Origin: Methanocorpusculum sp.
GTDB lineage: Archaea > Halobacteriota > Methanomicrobia > Methanomicrobiales > Methanocorpusculaceae
NCBI GenBank assembly: GCA_029987045.1
Contig: DALTWN010000057.1
Location: forward strand, 1-6,515
Length of the DNA stretch: 6,515 nt
Reading direction: 5' to 3'
Shown: piece after piece, positions 1-6,055 of the stretch
Layout: every line of letters starts with the position of its first letter
Position numbering within the stretch: position 1 is the stretch's first letter
Notes under the pieces: model-generated
The model's database searches: none
What the model was told of the DNA's origin: nothing
What the model saw: the letters and a program-made list of their open reading frames with translations, nothing else
Position numbers and translations under genes: made by a program

Positions 1-808
1 AGAGTCTGCCATCATTGTCGACTACTGGCATCTGATCGATTCTTCCACGTTTCATCCGTAATGCACATTCACTGACTTCTGCATTCTTCGGAACGGCAAT
101 GACCTTTTTAATCATACCCTCTTTAACTGGAACATTCGGAAGTTCAACTTTGGACACTCCGTAGGATATGGTGTGGTTGTCGCGGATACTCTCCCAGGTC
201 CATTCGTCATCGTCGGTTCCTGTTGAGAAATCACTGGTCTGGACATCATCCTCGATATGGGATAAGCGGATGAGATCGCGTTCGGATATGATTCCTGTCA
301 GGATATTTTCGGAATTCAGAAGCGGCAGAGCATCGACTTTTGCCAGTTCCATAATCTTTCCGACAACTGGAAGCGGGGTTTCTTCCCAGGTCGAGACTGT
401 GCGGTTGCTGATGAATTCATCACGGATTTCACGTGTATCGTTTTTCTTGGCAACGACGCCGAGGATATCGGAAACACTCAGAATGCCGACAAGATTTCCC
501 TTGTCTACGACCGGAAGTCTTCTGACGTTATGTTCAGTCAGAACAGACACTGCTTCTGAGATTTTGGTGTTCGAAGTAATGGTTATTGGGCTGTTGCTCA
601 TAAGAAGAGCAACCTGTGTTTCTTCTGGTTTTTTCAGAATATCTTTTCTGGTAACAAGACCGATGAGTTTCTTTTTTGCGCCTTTGGTTACTGGAATTCC
701 ACTGATTCCTGTTCTTTTTAATATGCGCAGAATGTCGTCACGTCCAGCAGGGAGTTCTACGGAGACAACATCTCTTGTCATTAATTCTTTAGCAACTATT
801 TCAGTCAT
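1..808 (-). CDS. Four-CBS-domain protein, probable nucleotide-sensing regulator (C-terminus cut by window edge)
   Basis: Reading the minus strand from the ATG at 808-806 gives 269 uninterrupted codons to the left edge, so only the last part of the C-terminus is missing. Four CBS units are visible: about residues 7-60 (starts KELMTRDVVSV, ends TRKDI), 66-122 (LMSNSPITI, then RRLPVVDKGNLVGILSVSDIL), 128-184 (IRDEFISNRTVST, ends SERDL) and 226 onward (VPVKEGM, then IDQMPVVDNDGRL). The conserved acidic residue that contacts ribose or phosphate in many CBS pairs is present as D56, D114 and D178. Tandem CBS pairs usually bind AMP, ATP, S-adenosylmethionine or similar ligands. No enzymatic or DNA-binding domain is attached in the visible part, so the ligand and target are unknown. 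An acidic linker (184-225, including TDDDEWTW) separates CBS3 from CBS4. A Shine-Dalgarno-like AGAGG lies at 826-822 with a long 13-nt spacer. No better in-frame start occurs upstream. Confidence 0.93.
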   Translation of the reverse strand, partial: MTEIVAKELMTRDVVSVELPAGRDDILRILKRTGISGIPVTKGAKKKLIGLVTRKDILKKPEETQVALLMSNSPITITSNTKISEAVSVLTEHNVRRLPVVDKGNLVGILSVSDILGVVAKKNDTREIRDEFISNRTVSTWEETPLPVVGKIMELAKVDALPLLNSENILTGIISERDLIRLSHIEDDVQTSDFSTGTDDDEWTWESIRDNHTISYGVSKVELPNVPVKEGMIKKVIAVPKNAEVSECALRMKRGRIDQMPVVDNDGRL

Positions 809-968
809 TATATTAACAAAACCTCTTGGGAATTGTGTATATCATTATGACTCCCGAGTAGATAATCTTGTTCATTATGCGTTTTTTAGTATCAAAAAAA
901 TGAATCATAGAGAATTATCGGCAAAAAAAGCTCAGAGACTTTCAGTCCCGTGATTGTTTCGACGATAT
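809..968. other. Intergenic spacer between the amidohydrolase and the CBS gene
   Basis: This 160-bp AT-rich spacer has no convincing ORF on either strand. Reading the minus strand, it first carries a terminator-like hairpin and T-run for the amidohydrolase (923-949). It then has a second T7 run (894-900) and the leader of the CBS gene. Several AT-rich stretches (around 881-900 and 837-847) could be a TATA element, but none is a good match at the right distance, so I do not assign a promoter. The CBS gene is probably transcribed separately from the amidohydrolase. Confidence 0.6.
923..949 (-). terminator. Hairpin plus T7 run after the amidohydrolase
   Basis: On the minus strand, GGGACT (949-944), a GAA loop and AGTCTC (940-935) form a 6-bp stem with one G-U pair. 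TGAGC follows, then seven T residues (929-923). It lies 20 bp beyond the amidohydrolase stop codon. Archaeal RNA polymerase terminates mainly on U-tracts, so the T-run is the stronger part of this call. Confidence 0.5.
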
Positions 969-2015
969 TTACTGGTTATGTGGAGTGATGACGGCTCGTA
1001 CTGCAGCGCTTCCAAGCCGGGCCAGAGCAGTGCGAAGCGGGTATCTGCTCCAGTCAAGAAGGCCGTTTCCGTCGAGAATGGTTAACCGTGCCGGGTTTCC
1101 GATTTCAATGCCTGTTTTTTCATTGATAAGGTTGAATCCGGTTGTTGCCATGCGCAGTGTATCTTCTGCGGAGATGCCATACACATCCATAAGGAATGCG
1201 CATTCACTGAACATGTCGGGAGGAACGAACATGGCATTGTCAGTTCCTAAGTAAACCGGGATTCCTGCATCGATGAGTTCCTTGATCGGGGGGTTTGCAG
1301 GTGAGTTGCTTACATGCAGAATCCAGTTTGATCGCGGGCAGACTGCAATGGCTGTTCCCTCATCGGCTGCCTGTTGAATATCTTTGTTTCTAAAGTGCGT
1401 CGCATGGATGATCAGGTCGGGCTCTAAAGCAAATGCAGCATCGATATCGGCAATACCTGCTTCCCCTGCGTGAACCGCAACAAGTTTTTTGGCACCTCTG
1501 GTCTTTTTCGCCAGTTCTCTTTCTTCATCGGTACCATGCGCGCTGGATAGGCCGATGCCGGTTGCCAGGGGATGCATTTCTCCGCCGTTTCGTCCGAGTA
1601 TCACTGCCGTCATTTCAGGATCCAGTTCACCAGCCAGCATATCGACACCCTCCATCCCGCCTTCACGGAAATCCGCAAATCCGAGTGTTCCTCGCGCTTT
1701 CATGAATCCGAGGGAATGTTTCATTCCCGCGCGGATGGTTTCCGCGGGGGTTTGATTCAGTATTTTATGTTTGAGTCCGTTTGGCGGGGCAACAAGCTCT
1801 GCCAATGGAAGATTTGCCGGAGTATCCAGGGCAATAGTGTCCCCAATATGAGTATGAGCATTGAAGAATGCCGGAAGTATGCACTGTGTAATGGGTTTTT
1901 TTGAGGGAATTATGTCAGATATAGTCCCGTTTTTAATGAAAATATCCACATTTTCCGGCGTAAATTCCGATCCGATAAATGCAAGTCCGGTAATTTGGTG
2001 CTCGGGCAGACTCAT
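969..2015 (-). CDS. Metal-dependent amidohydrolase, deaminase-like (TIM-barrel hydrolase)
   Basis: This is a 348-residue member of the amidohydrolase superfamily, cytosine/adenosine-deaminase-like branch. Visible metal and catalytic positions are H54-x-H56 (strand 1, in FFNAHTHIGD), H182 and E185 (AVHAGE, as in the HxxE of SAH/adenosine deaminases), H204 or H207 (IIHATHF) and D259 (GTDNAM). H160 (SSAHGTDEE) may be a substrate-side histidine. The first 45 residues and the end (NPARLTILDGNG onward) form the small beta domain typical of these enzymes. E185 argues for deamination, but the substrate cannot be read from the sequence. At 348 residues it is shorter than SAH/5'-deoxyadenosine deaminases (about 420). 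I chose the ATG at 2015 because AAGGA lies 6 nt upstream and a TATA-like TTATATTA (2061-2054) is well placed. The ATG at 2054 would fall inside that TATA box and adds a non-conserved-looking 13-residue tail. It is probably cytoplasmic: no signal peptide is seen. Confidence 0.9.
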   Translation of the reverse strand: MSLPEHQITGLAFIGSEFTPENVDIFIKNGTISDIIPSKKPITQCILPAFFNAHTHIGDTIALDTPANLPLAELVAPPNGLKHKILNQTPAETIRAGMKHSLGFMKARGTLGFADFREGGMEGVDMLAGELDPEMTAVILGRNGGEMHPLATGIGLSSAHGTDEERELAKKTRGAKKLVAVHAGEAGIADIDAAFALEPDLIIHATHFRNKDIQQAADEGTAIAVCPRSNWILHVSNSPANPPIKELIDAGIPVYLGTDNAMFVPPDMFSECAFLMDVYGISAEDTLRMATTGFNLINEKTGIEIGNPARLTILDGNGLLDWSRYPLRTALARLGSAAVRAVITPHNQ

Positions 2016-2061
2016 GAGTATTCCTTCTCTTTTATATTGTTTGAAGTTTAACATAATATAA
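2016..2061 (-). promoter_or_regulatory. Promoter and ribosome binding site of the amidohydrolase gene
   Basis: On the minus strand, TTATATTA (2061-2054) resembles an archaeal TATA box. A start about 25 nt downstream would fall near 2030, giving a 15-nt leader (AGAGAAGGAATACTC) that contains AAGGA 6 nt before the ATG at 2015. This arrangement decides the start codon. The transcription start is inferred from spacing only. Confidence 0.55.
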
Positions 2062-2062
2062 C
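2031..2062 (+). promoter_or_regulatory. TATA box of the Sec61-beta gene; probable leaderless transcript
   Basis: TTTATATT (2031-2038) ends 24 nt before the Sec61-beta ATG at 2063. That is the spacing expected if transcription starts at or next to the start codon. No Shine-Dalgarno sequence precedes the ATG (TTTAACATAATATAAC), which also fits a leaderless mRNA. The element overlaps the predicted transcription start of the divergent amidohydrolase gene. Confidence 0.6.
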
Positions 2063-2224
2063 ATGGCTCAGAAAAGTAGTGGAAGAGGTCTTTCCTCTGC
2101 AGCAGGTTTAGTTACCTATTACGATGCAGATGATAAGAAAGCCCTTCATATTAAACCGGCAGTTGTTTTAATTCTCGCTGGTGCGATTGGAATTATAGTA
2201 TATGTTTTAAGTCTCATCTTCTGA
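2063..2224 (+). CDS. secG: Preprotein translocase subunit Sec61-beta (archaeal SecG equivalent)
   Basis: A complete 53-residue reading frame from ATG to TGA encodes the small archaeal Sec61-beta subunit of the SecYE-beta protein-conducting channel. It has the family layout: a polar, Gly/Ser-rich cytosolic N-terminus (MAQKSSGRGLSSAAG), the conserved amphipathic stretch LVTYYDADDKKALHIKP (16-32), and one C-terminal membrane helix of about 20 hydrophobic residues (33-53, ending YVLSLIF). The 53-residue length is typical of archaeal homologues. The gene is divergent from the amidohydrolase and convergent with the downstream minus-strand gene, so it is probably monocistronic. It appears leaderless and ends in a hairpin terminator that overlaps the stop codon. 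In the archaeal channel, beta is a peripheral subunit next to SecY. The protein is short but clearly recognisable. Confidence 0.93.
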   Translation: MAQKSSGRGLSSAAGLVTYYDADDKKALHIKPAVVLILAGAIGIIVYVLSLIF

Positions 2225-2242
2225 TGAGATTTTCATATTTTT
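2212..2242 (+). terminator. Hairpin terminator overlapping the Sec61-beta stop codon
   Basis: TCTCATC (2212-2218), loop TTCT (2219-2222) and GATGAGA (2223-2229) form a perfect 7-bp stem. It is followed by TTTT, then CATA, then TTTTT. The TGA stop (2222-2224) lies in the loop and descending arm, so the last three sense codons are part of the hairpin. More T-runs follow before the convergent gene ends at 2283. Confidence 0.65.
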
Positions 2243-2282
2243 ACCCCGTTTTATCTATTTTGATTCTACGTAGCTGTCGTAT

Positions 2283-3074
2283 TTAGATATCAAAATCGGC
2301 AAGGTGCACTTTTAGATTCGCAAGTTTTTCCCAGTAGGATTTCGGTTCATCCGTGTCCGCGTATCCTGCAGTAAAGATATGGTCGCCGTCGATCGTCTTC
2401 AGCGCGGTTCCCAGACTTTGTGTGTCTGCATCTTTAATGTACACATTACGGATTGCATAACTGTCAATGAGTTCGGCAATACGGGTTGTTTCTGTTCCGG
2501 GAACAACAATGTCACGTGTATGTTCCAATACCGTTTCAAGAGCGGATGCGGGCGTCGACCACAGGTATTTCATGCCATGCAGTCTTTCCAGCTCGATATC
2601 ACTGGGTTCGTCTCCGAGAATAATACATCCGGAAACGCCGTTGTCGCGCATCTCCCTTCCGAGCTGGACATAGGCATCCGTAAGTGCCTCCATCAGTTCA
2701 TCGGAATCATGGAAATACTCGTCGGTCAGGGAAAGCGAGGCGGGAGACGGAAGAGAGAATCTGAATGATTTTACGGATTTGCGTGCGATTTGAATGTCTG
2801 TTTCGATGGCGGCAGTGTTTAGTTCCGGAGCATTGGTAAGAATGGCATCGGGAGCTTTGAACGCATCGAGAAGACGCGGCGTGTAATATGCTCCACCTGC
2901 AGCAGGAATGGCTGCGAATGGTATCTGAGCCGCAAGCTGTACGTCTGTTTGATAGCTGATGAGATCGACTTCAGATCCTCGTATCTTTGCAATCCATGCG
3001 GCCAGGTCCGTGATTTCTATCTGCGTATGTGTATCGGACCCGAGTGCATGCAGAGGAAATGAAAATTCTCGCAT
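2283..3074 (-). CDS. Uncharacterised protein, possible degenerate MetE-like (methionine synthase) barrel
   Basis: This is a 263-residue soluble protein that I do not recognise as a named family. By memory it resembles archaeal core MetE in order and spacing: EVDLISYQTD (35-44) matches the region usually read as GVDIISDGE; LPSPASLSLTDEYFHD (108-123), then an amphipathic helix, then GCIILGDEP (149-157) matches the family's LxGPxTL...YxD...IQIDEP. After this, MetE proteins carry the zinc ligands (His-x-Cys and later Cys). Here the equivalent stretch reads KYLWSTPASA (169-178), and the only cysteine in the protein is C150, so zinc-dependent methyl transfer is not expected. The frame is open back to an ATG at 3179, but that overlaps metG. 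I prefer M36 of that frame (3074), which has GGAG upstream with a long spacer of about 13 nt; the start is uncertain. It is divergent from metG and convergent with Sec61-beta. The coding call is firm; the MetE link is inference at roughly one in three. Confidence 0.8.
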   Translation of the reverse strand: MREFSFPLHALGSDTHTQIEITDLAAWIAKIRGSEVDLISYQTDVQLAAQIPFAAIPAAGGAYYTPRLLDAFKAPDAILTNAPELNTAAIETDIQIARKSVKSFRFSLPSPASLSLTDEYFHDSDELMEALTDAYVQLGREMRDNGVSGCIILGDEPSDIELERLHGMKYLWSTPASALETVLEHTRDIVVPGTETTRIAELIDSYAIRNVYIKDADTQSLGTALKTIDGDHIFTAGYADTDEPKSYWEKLANLKVHLADFDI

Positions 3075-3165
3075 ATCTATTGATATGTTCTCCGTGATGA
3101 TAAGGAAGTCTGATGCCGGTAAGGGTATGTATTGATACTCTCTCCCGTCAAATAATATAGCACAT
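3075..3165. promoter_or_regulatory. Divergent promoter region between the MetE-like gene and metG
   Basis: This 91-bp region must drive both genes. On the minus strand, CTATATTA (3160-3153) is the best TATA candidate; it would place the start near 3129 and give a leader of about 55 nt. On the plus strand, the weaker TATTGATA (3130-3137) lies 28 nt before the metG ATG. No Shine-Dalgarno precedes that ATG (AATATAGCACAT), so metG may be leaderless or nearly so. The assignment rests on spacing and base composition only. Confidence 0.4.
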
Positions 3166-5211
3166 ATGAACAAACCCACTGTCGTTACTTGCGGATTGCC
3201 GTATACAAATGGATATTGCCATTTGGGGCATCTGCGAACATATATTCCCGGAGATTTCTATGTGCGGTATCTCCGGCGGCTTGGGGAGGACATTGTTTTC
3301 ATCTGTGGTTCCGATAATCATGGAACTCCGATTGTTGTTACTGCAGAAGCAGAACAGGTGTCTCCGCGCGCAATCAGTGAACGGTATCACAAACATTTCG
3401 ATGAAATCTTCAAAGCAATGGGTGTCCGGTTTGACCGGTTCGGTATGACAGATGACCCTGCAAACCATGCACGTGCAACCCAGATCCTTCAGAAACTTAT
3501 CGAGAAAGGTTTCGTCTATGAAAAGGTGATTCAGCAGAGTTACTGTCCGAACTGCGGCAGATTCCTGCCCGACCGGTATGTTGAAGGTACCTGTCCGTAC
3601 TGCGGCAAACACGCTCGCGGCGATGAATGTGACCAGGGATGCGGCAGACATCTGGAACCGGGAGAAATTCTTGATCCGGTGTGCGCAACCTGCGGAACAA
3701 AAGCAGAACTGCGGGAACAGAAACATTACTACTTCAAACTGTCCGCATTCCGCGATTATCTCCTTGAATATCTCCCGCATCTGCAGGGAACCGTCAATGC
3801 GAAGAACTATGCGATCGGCTGGGTTGAAAACGAACTGAAGGACTGGTGTATCACCCGTATGATGGACTGGGGCGTGAAGTTCCCGGCTAAGGGTGCGGAT
3901 GGTCTTGTCTGTTATGTGTGGGTGGATGCACCGATAGGATATATTGCATTTACCGAAGAATGGGCGGCAGCAAACAATGCCGACTGGAAGAAATACTGGT
4001 GCAATGGCGATCGTGTTCATTTCATCGGTTCGGATATCATCTACCACCACTGTGTGTTCTGGCCGGCAATGCTCCATGGCGCCGGATATCAGCCGCCGAC
4101 CGCAGTTGTCGCGTCGGGTATGGTTACCATCGATGGTGAAAAGTTCTCCAAATCACGCGGAAACGTGGTGTGGACAAAAGAGGATTATCTCGACAAGGGA
4201 CTGCCGGCAGATTATCTCCGGTATTATCTCCTGGCATATACCAGTCATACGCGTGAACTTGATTTCAACTGGAAAGAGTTCCAGGCAAGAATCAATAATG
4301 AACTGGTCAATACCTTTGGAAACTTCGCGAACAGAAGCATGACCCTGGTCAAGAACAAGCTCGGCCACATGCCGACCTGTCCGGTTGATTCATTCATCTT
4401 CGAGGAGATTTCAAAATCACTTGCAGCGATTGAGGAATCCGTTCGTGCATTTGAATTCAAGGCAGCGGTCGACGGCATCCTGCAGCTTGCTGCATACGGC
4501 AATGGATATATCTCGACCGAAGCTCCGTGGAAACTGCTGAAAGAGGATGTTCCGCGTGCAGAACAGGTTCTCAGGAACTGTCTCCAGGTGGTAAAGGCAT
4601 GTGCATTGGTAATGCAGCCGGTAATGCCGGAGTACGCACAGAAACTCTGGGAGATGCTGGGATACCACGATAAGGTGGAAGAACACCCGATTGCGCATGC
4701 ACTGATTCCGTTCGAGAATACGGAACTGGGCGACGTCAAACCGCTCTTCGCCCGCATTGAAGATCCACAGCGCGAGGAACTGGAAGGTGTTCTTGCAAAA
4801 CGTGCAGAAGAAGCAAAAGCAAAGGCAGAAGGAAAGAATAGCAAAAAGGAAGGAAAACCCATGGTCGAAGAAGTAATTGAACCAATCTCCACTGACATCG
4901 TAACCATTGACGATGTCGCGAAACTCGATCTCCGTGTCGGAGAAGTCATCAAATGTGAAAAAGTCGAAAAAGCTGACCGCCTGCTGAGACTCCAGGTTGA
5001 TATTGGTACCGAAGTCCGCCAGATCGTCTCCAGCATTGCAAAAGAATACACTCCTGAAGAGATGGTCGGAAAGAAGATCATCGTTATTGTCAACCTGAAA
5101 CCGGCAAAATTCCGGGGAGAGGAAAGCAATGGTATGCTCTTTGCTGCCGGTGAATCCGCTTCACTCCTGATTCCGCTGCGGGATGTTCCGAACGGGACCA
5201 AGATTCACTAA
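3166..5211 (+). CDS. metG: Methionyl-tRNA synthetase with fused C-terminal tRNA-binding domain
   Basis: This 681-residue class I synthetase charges tRNA-Met in the cytoplasm for initiation and elongation. The Rossmann catalytic core begins at once with TCGLPYTNGYCHLGHL; the HIGH motif is HLGH (19-22), which fixes the start at 3166. The connective-peptide insert has two four-cysteine zinc knuckles: C127/C130/C143/C146 and C155/C159/C173/C176. The second catalytic loop is KFSKS (326-330). An alpha-helical anticodon-binding domain follows (about 370-530), with NTFGNFANR near its start. A Lys/Glu/Ala-rich linker (536-570) joins it to an OB-fold of the Trbp111/EMAP II type (579-681; KLDLRVGEV...VNLKPAKFRGEESNGML). 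That domain binds tRNA and often mediates dimerisation. In some archaea it is a separate gene. Here a good internal ribosome site precedes M566, so a free copy is possible. The gene is divergent from the MetE-like gene. Confidence 0.98.
   Translation: MNKPTVVTCGLPYTNGYCHLGHLRTYIPGDFYVRYLRRLGEDIVFICGSDNHGTPIVVTAEAEQVSPRAISERYHKHFDEIFKAMGVRFDRFGMTDDPANHARATQILQKLIEKGFVYEKVIQQSYCPNCGRFLPDRYVEGTCPYCGKHARGDECDQGCGRHLEPGEILDPVCATCGTKAELREQKHYYFKLSAFRDYLLEYLPHLQGTVNAKNYAIGWVENELKDWCITRMMDWGVKFPAKGADGLVCYVWVDAPIGYIAFTEEWAAANNADWKKYWCNGDRVHFIGSDIIYHHCVFWPAMLHGAGYQPPTAVVASGMVTIDGEKFSKSRGNVVWTKEDYLDKGLPADYLRYYLLAYTSHTRELDFNWKEFQARINNELVNTFGNFANRSMTLVKNKLGHMPTCPVDSFIFEEISKSLAAIEESVRAFEFKAAVDGILQLAAYGNGYISTEAPWKLLKEDVPRAEQVLRNCLQVVKACALVMQPVMPEYAQKLWEMLGYHDKVEEHPIAHALIPFENTELGDVKPLFARIEDPQREELEGVLAKRAEEAKAKAEGKNSKKEGKPMVEEVIEPISTDIVTIDDVAKLDLRVGEVIKCEKVEKADRLLRLQVDIGTEVRQIVSSIAKEYTPEEMVGKKIIVIVNLKPAKFRGEESNGMLFAAGESASLLIPLRDVPNGTKIH
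4846..4863 (+). promoter_or_regulatory. Candidate internal ribosome binding site and ATG within metG
   Basis: AAGGAAGGA (4846-4854) lies 6 nt before an in-frame ATG at 4861 (residue M566), at the end of the charged linker. Initiation here would yield a 116-residue protein containing the whole tRNA-binding OB domain. The purine-rich sequence also simply encodes Lys-Glu-Gly-Lys, so it may be coincidental. Confidence 0.35.
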
Positions 5212-5212
5212 T

Positions 5213-5243
5213 CTTCTCTTTTTTACGTAATTTTCGGAAAATT
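5213..5243 (+). terminator. Pyrimidine/T-run terminator after metG
   Basis: Immediately after the metG stop, TCTTCTCTTTTTT (5213-5224) ends in six T residues, a typical archaeal U-rich terminator. It is followed by a small inverted repeat, AATTTT (5229-5234), CGG, AAAATT (5238-5243). The rest of the 115-bp spacer to sufC (5244-5326) holds only the sufC leader and promoter. Confidence 0.5.
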
Positions 5244-5326
5244 GCCTGAGTTCTTTCTGAATTATCTCCCCAAATCCGAATACACACATTTACAACATTG
5301 AAAAACCAAACTGTATAGGATAATCA

Positions 5327-6055
5327 ATGCTTGAAGTCAAAGATCTTCATGCTGAAGTTGGTGGTCGTGAAGTTCTCCATGGGATTTCATTTACAGTTCC
5401 TGATGGTCAGACTCATGTTCTTCTTGGTCCGAACGGATCCGGAAAAACCACGCTTCTGCGTACAATAATGGGCTTCGCCTCGTCGACGGTAACCAGTGGT
5501 TCAATTGTTTACAATGGTGTCGATGTTACCGACAAACCGGTTCATGAACGTGCAAAGCTGGGAATGGGAATCATGTTCCAGCGCCCGCCGACGATTTCCG
5601 GTCTCAAGCTGGGAAAATTCATTAAAGCAACAACCCAGATCGGTACCGATGTGATTCCGGAACTTGCCGAAAAACTCCATATGACCAAGTTCCTTGAACG
5701 TGACGTGAACGCAGGTTTCTCTGGCGGAGAAATCAAGCGGAGTGAAATTCTTCAGCTGACCGTACAGAACCCGTCGTTCGTTATGCTGGATGAACCGGAA
5801 AGCGGTGTCGATGTTGAAAATATGTCTCTCCTGGGAAATGCAGCGGCTGCTCTTCTGGAAAAAGATCAGCACATCAATGTCCGTACCAAATCAGGACTTA
5901 TCATCACACATACCGGATATATTCTTGATTATATTGAAGCAGATGTGGGCTATGTTCTTATCGACGGAAAACTTCGTTGCAGTGGCAATCCGCGTGAGAT
6001 TCTGAAGAGTGTAAAAACATCAGGCTATAAGGAGTGTGCAGCATGCCGGAAGTAA
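5327..6055 (+). CDS. sufC: Fe-S cluster assembly ATPase SufC
   Basis: This 242-residue ABC-type ATPase powers the SufB scaffold during Fe-S cluster assembly in the cytoplasm; it has no membrane domain. Motifs in order are Walker A GPNGSGKT (34-41), Q-loop Q85 in GIMFQRPP, signature FSGGE (131-135) followed by KR, Walker B VMLDEPESGVD (152-162) and H-loop H195 in IITHTGYI. The run FSGGEIKRSEILQL with DEPESGVDVE is the usual SufC form and separates it from transporter ATPases. The tail ends KECAACRK, with a CxxC pair not needed for ATPase activity. The start at 5327 has AGGA (5317-5320) 6 nt upstream. A weak TATA candidate, TTTACAAC (5289-5296), lies before it. The last 13 nt overlap the start of sufB, which implies an operon with translational coupling. 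Two-gene SufC-SufB systems without SufD, SufS or SufE are common in methanogens. Confidence 0.97.
   Translation: MLEVKDLHAEVGGREVLHGISFTVPDGQTHVLLGPNGSGKTTLLRTIMGFASSTVTSGSIVYNGVDVTDKPVHERAKLGMGIMFQRPPTISGLKLGKFIKATTQIGTDVIPELAEKLHMTKFLERDVNAGFSGGEIKRSEILQLTVQNPSFVMLDEPESGVDVENMSLLGNAAAALLEKDQHINVRTKSGLIITHTGYILDYIEADVGYVLIDGKLRCSGNPREILKSVKTSGYKECAACRK
6029..6042 (+). promoter_or_regulatory. Ribosome binding site of sufB inside the sufC tail
   Basis: AAGGAG (6029-6034) lies 8 nt before the sufB ATG at 6043. The same bases encode Lys-Glu in the sufC C-terminus (KECAACRK). This strong site supports the 6043 start and coupled translation. Confidence 0.75.

Noticed and set aside
168..953. A 261-codon plus-strand open frame
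   Set aside because: It is antisense to the CBS protein, serine/arginine-rich, matches no family, and continues into the spacer; the minus-strand frame has four clear CBS units.
2016..2054. Upstream ATG start (2054) for the amidohydrolase
   Set aside because: This ATG overlaps the likely TATA box and lacks a ribosome site, whereas the ATG at 2015 has AAGGA at 6 nt.
2266..2273. Palindrome CTACGTAG between the convergent genes
   Set aside because: An 8-bp palindrome with no T-run or repeated copy nearby is expected by chance.
3075..3179. Upstream ATG start (3179) for the MetE-like protein
   Set aside because: It would overlap the metG start and place the metG promoter inside coding sequence; the added 35 residues look unrelated to the family. 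It cannot be fully excluded.
3148..4077. A 309-codon minus-strand open frame
   Set aside because: It is antisense to the catalytic core and zinc knuckles of metG, and its many His/Cys residues come from the complement of metG codons.
4245..5201. A 318-codon minus-strand open frame
   Set aside because: It lies entirely antisense to conserved metG sequence, is very serine-rich and has no recognisable domain, as expected for a shadow frame.
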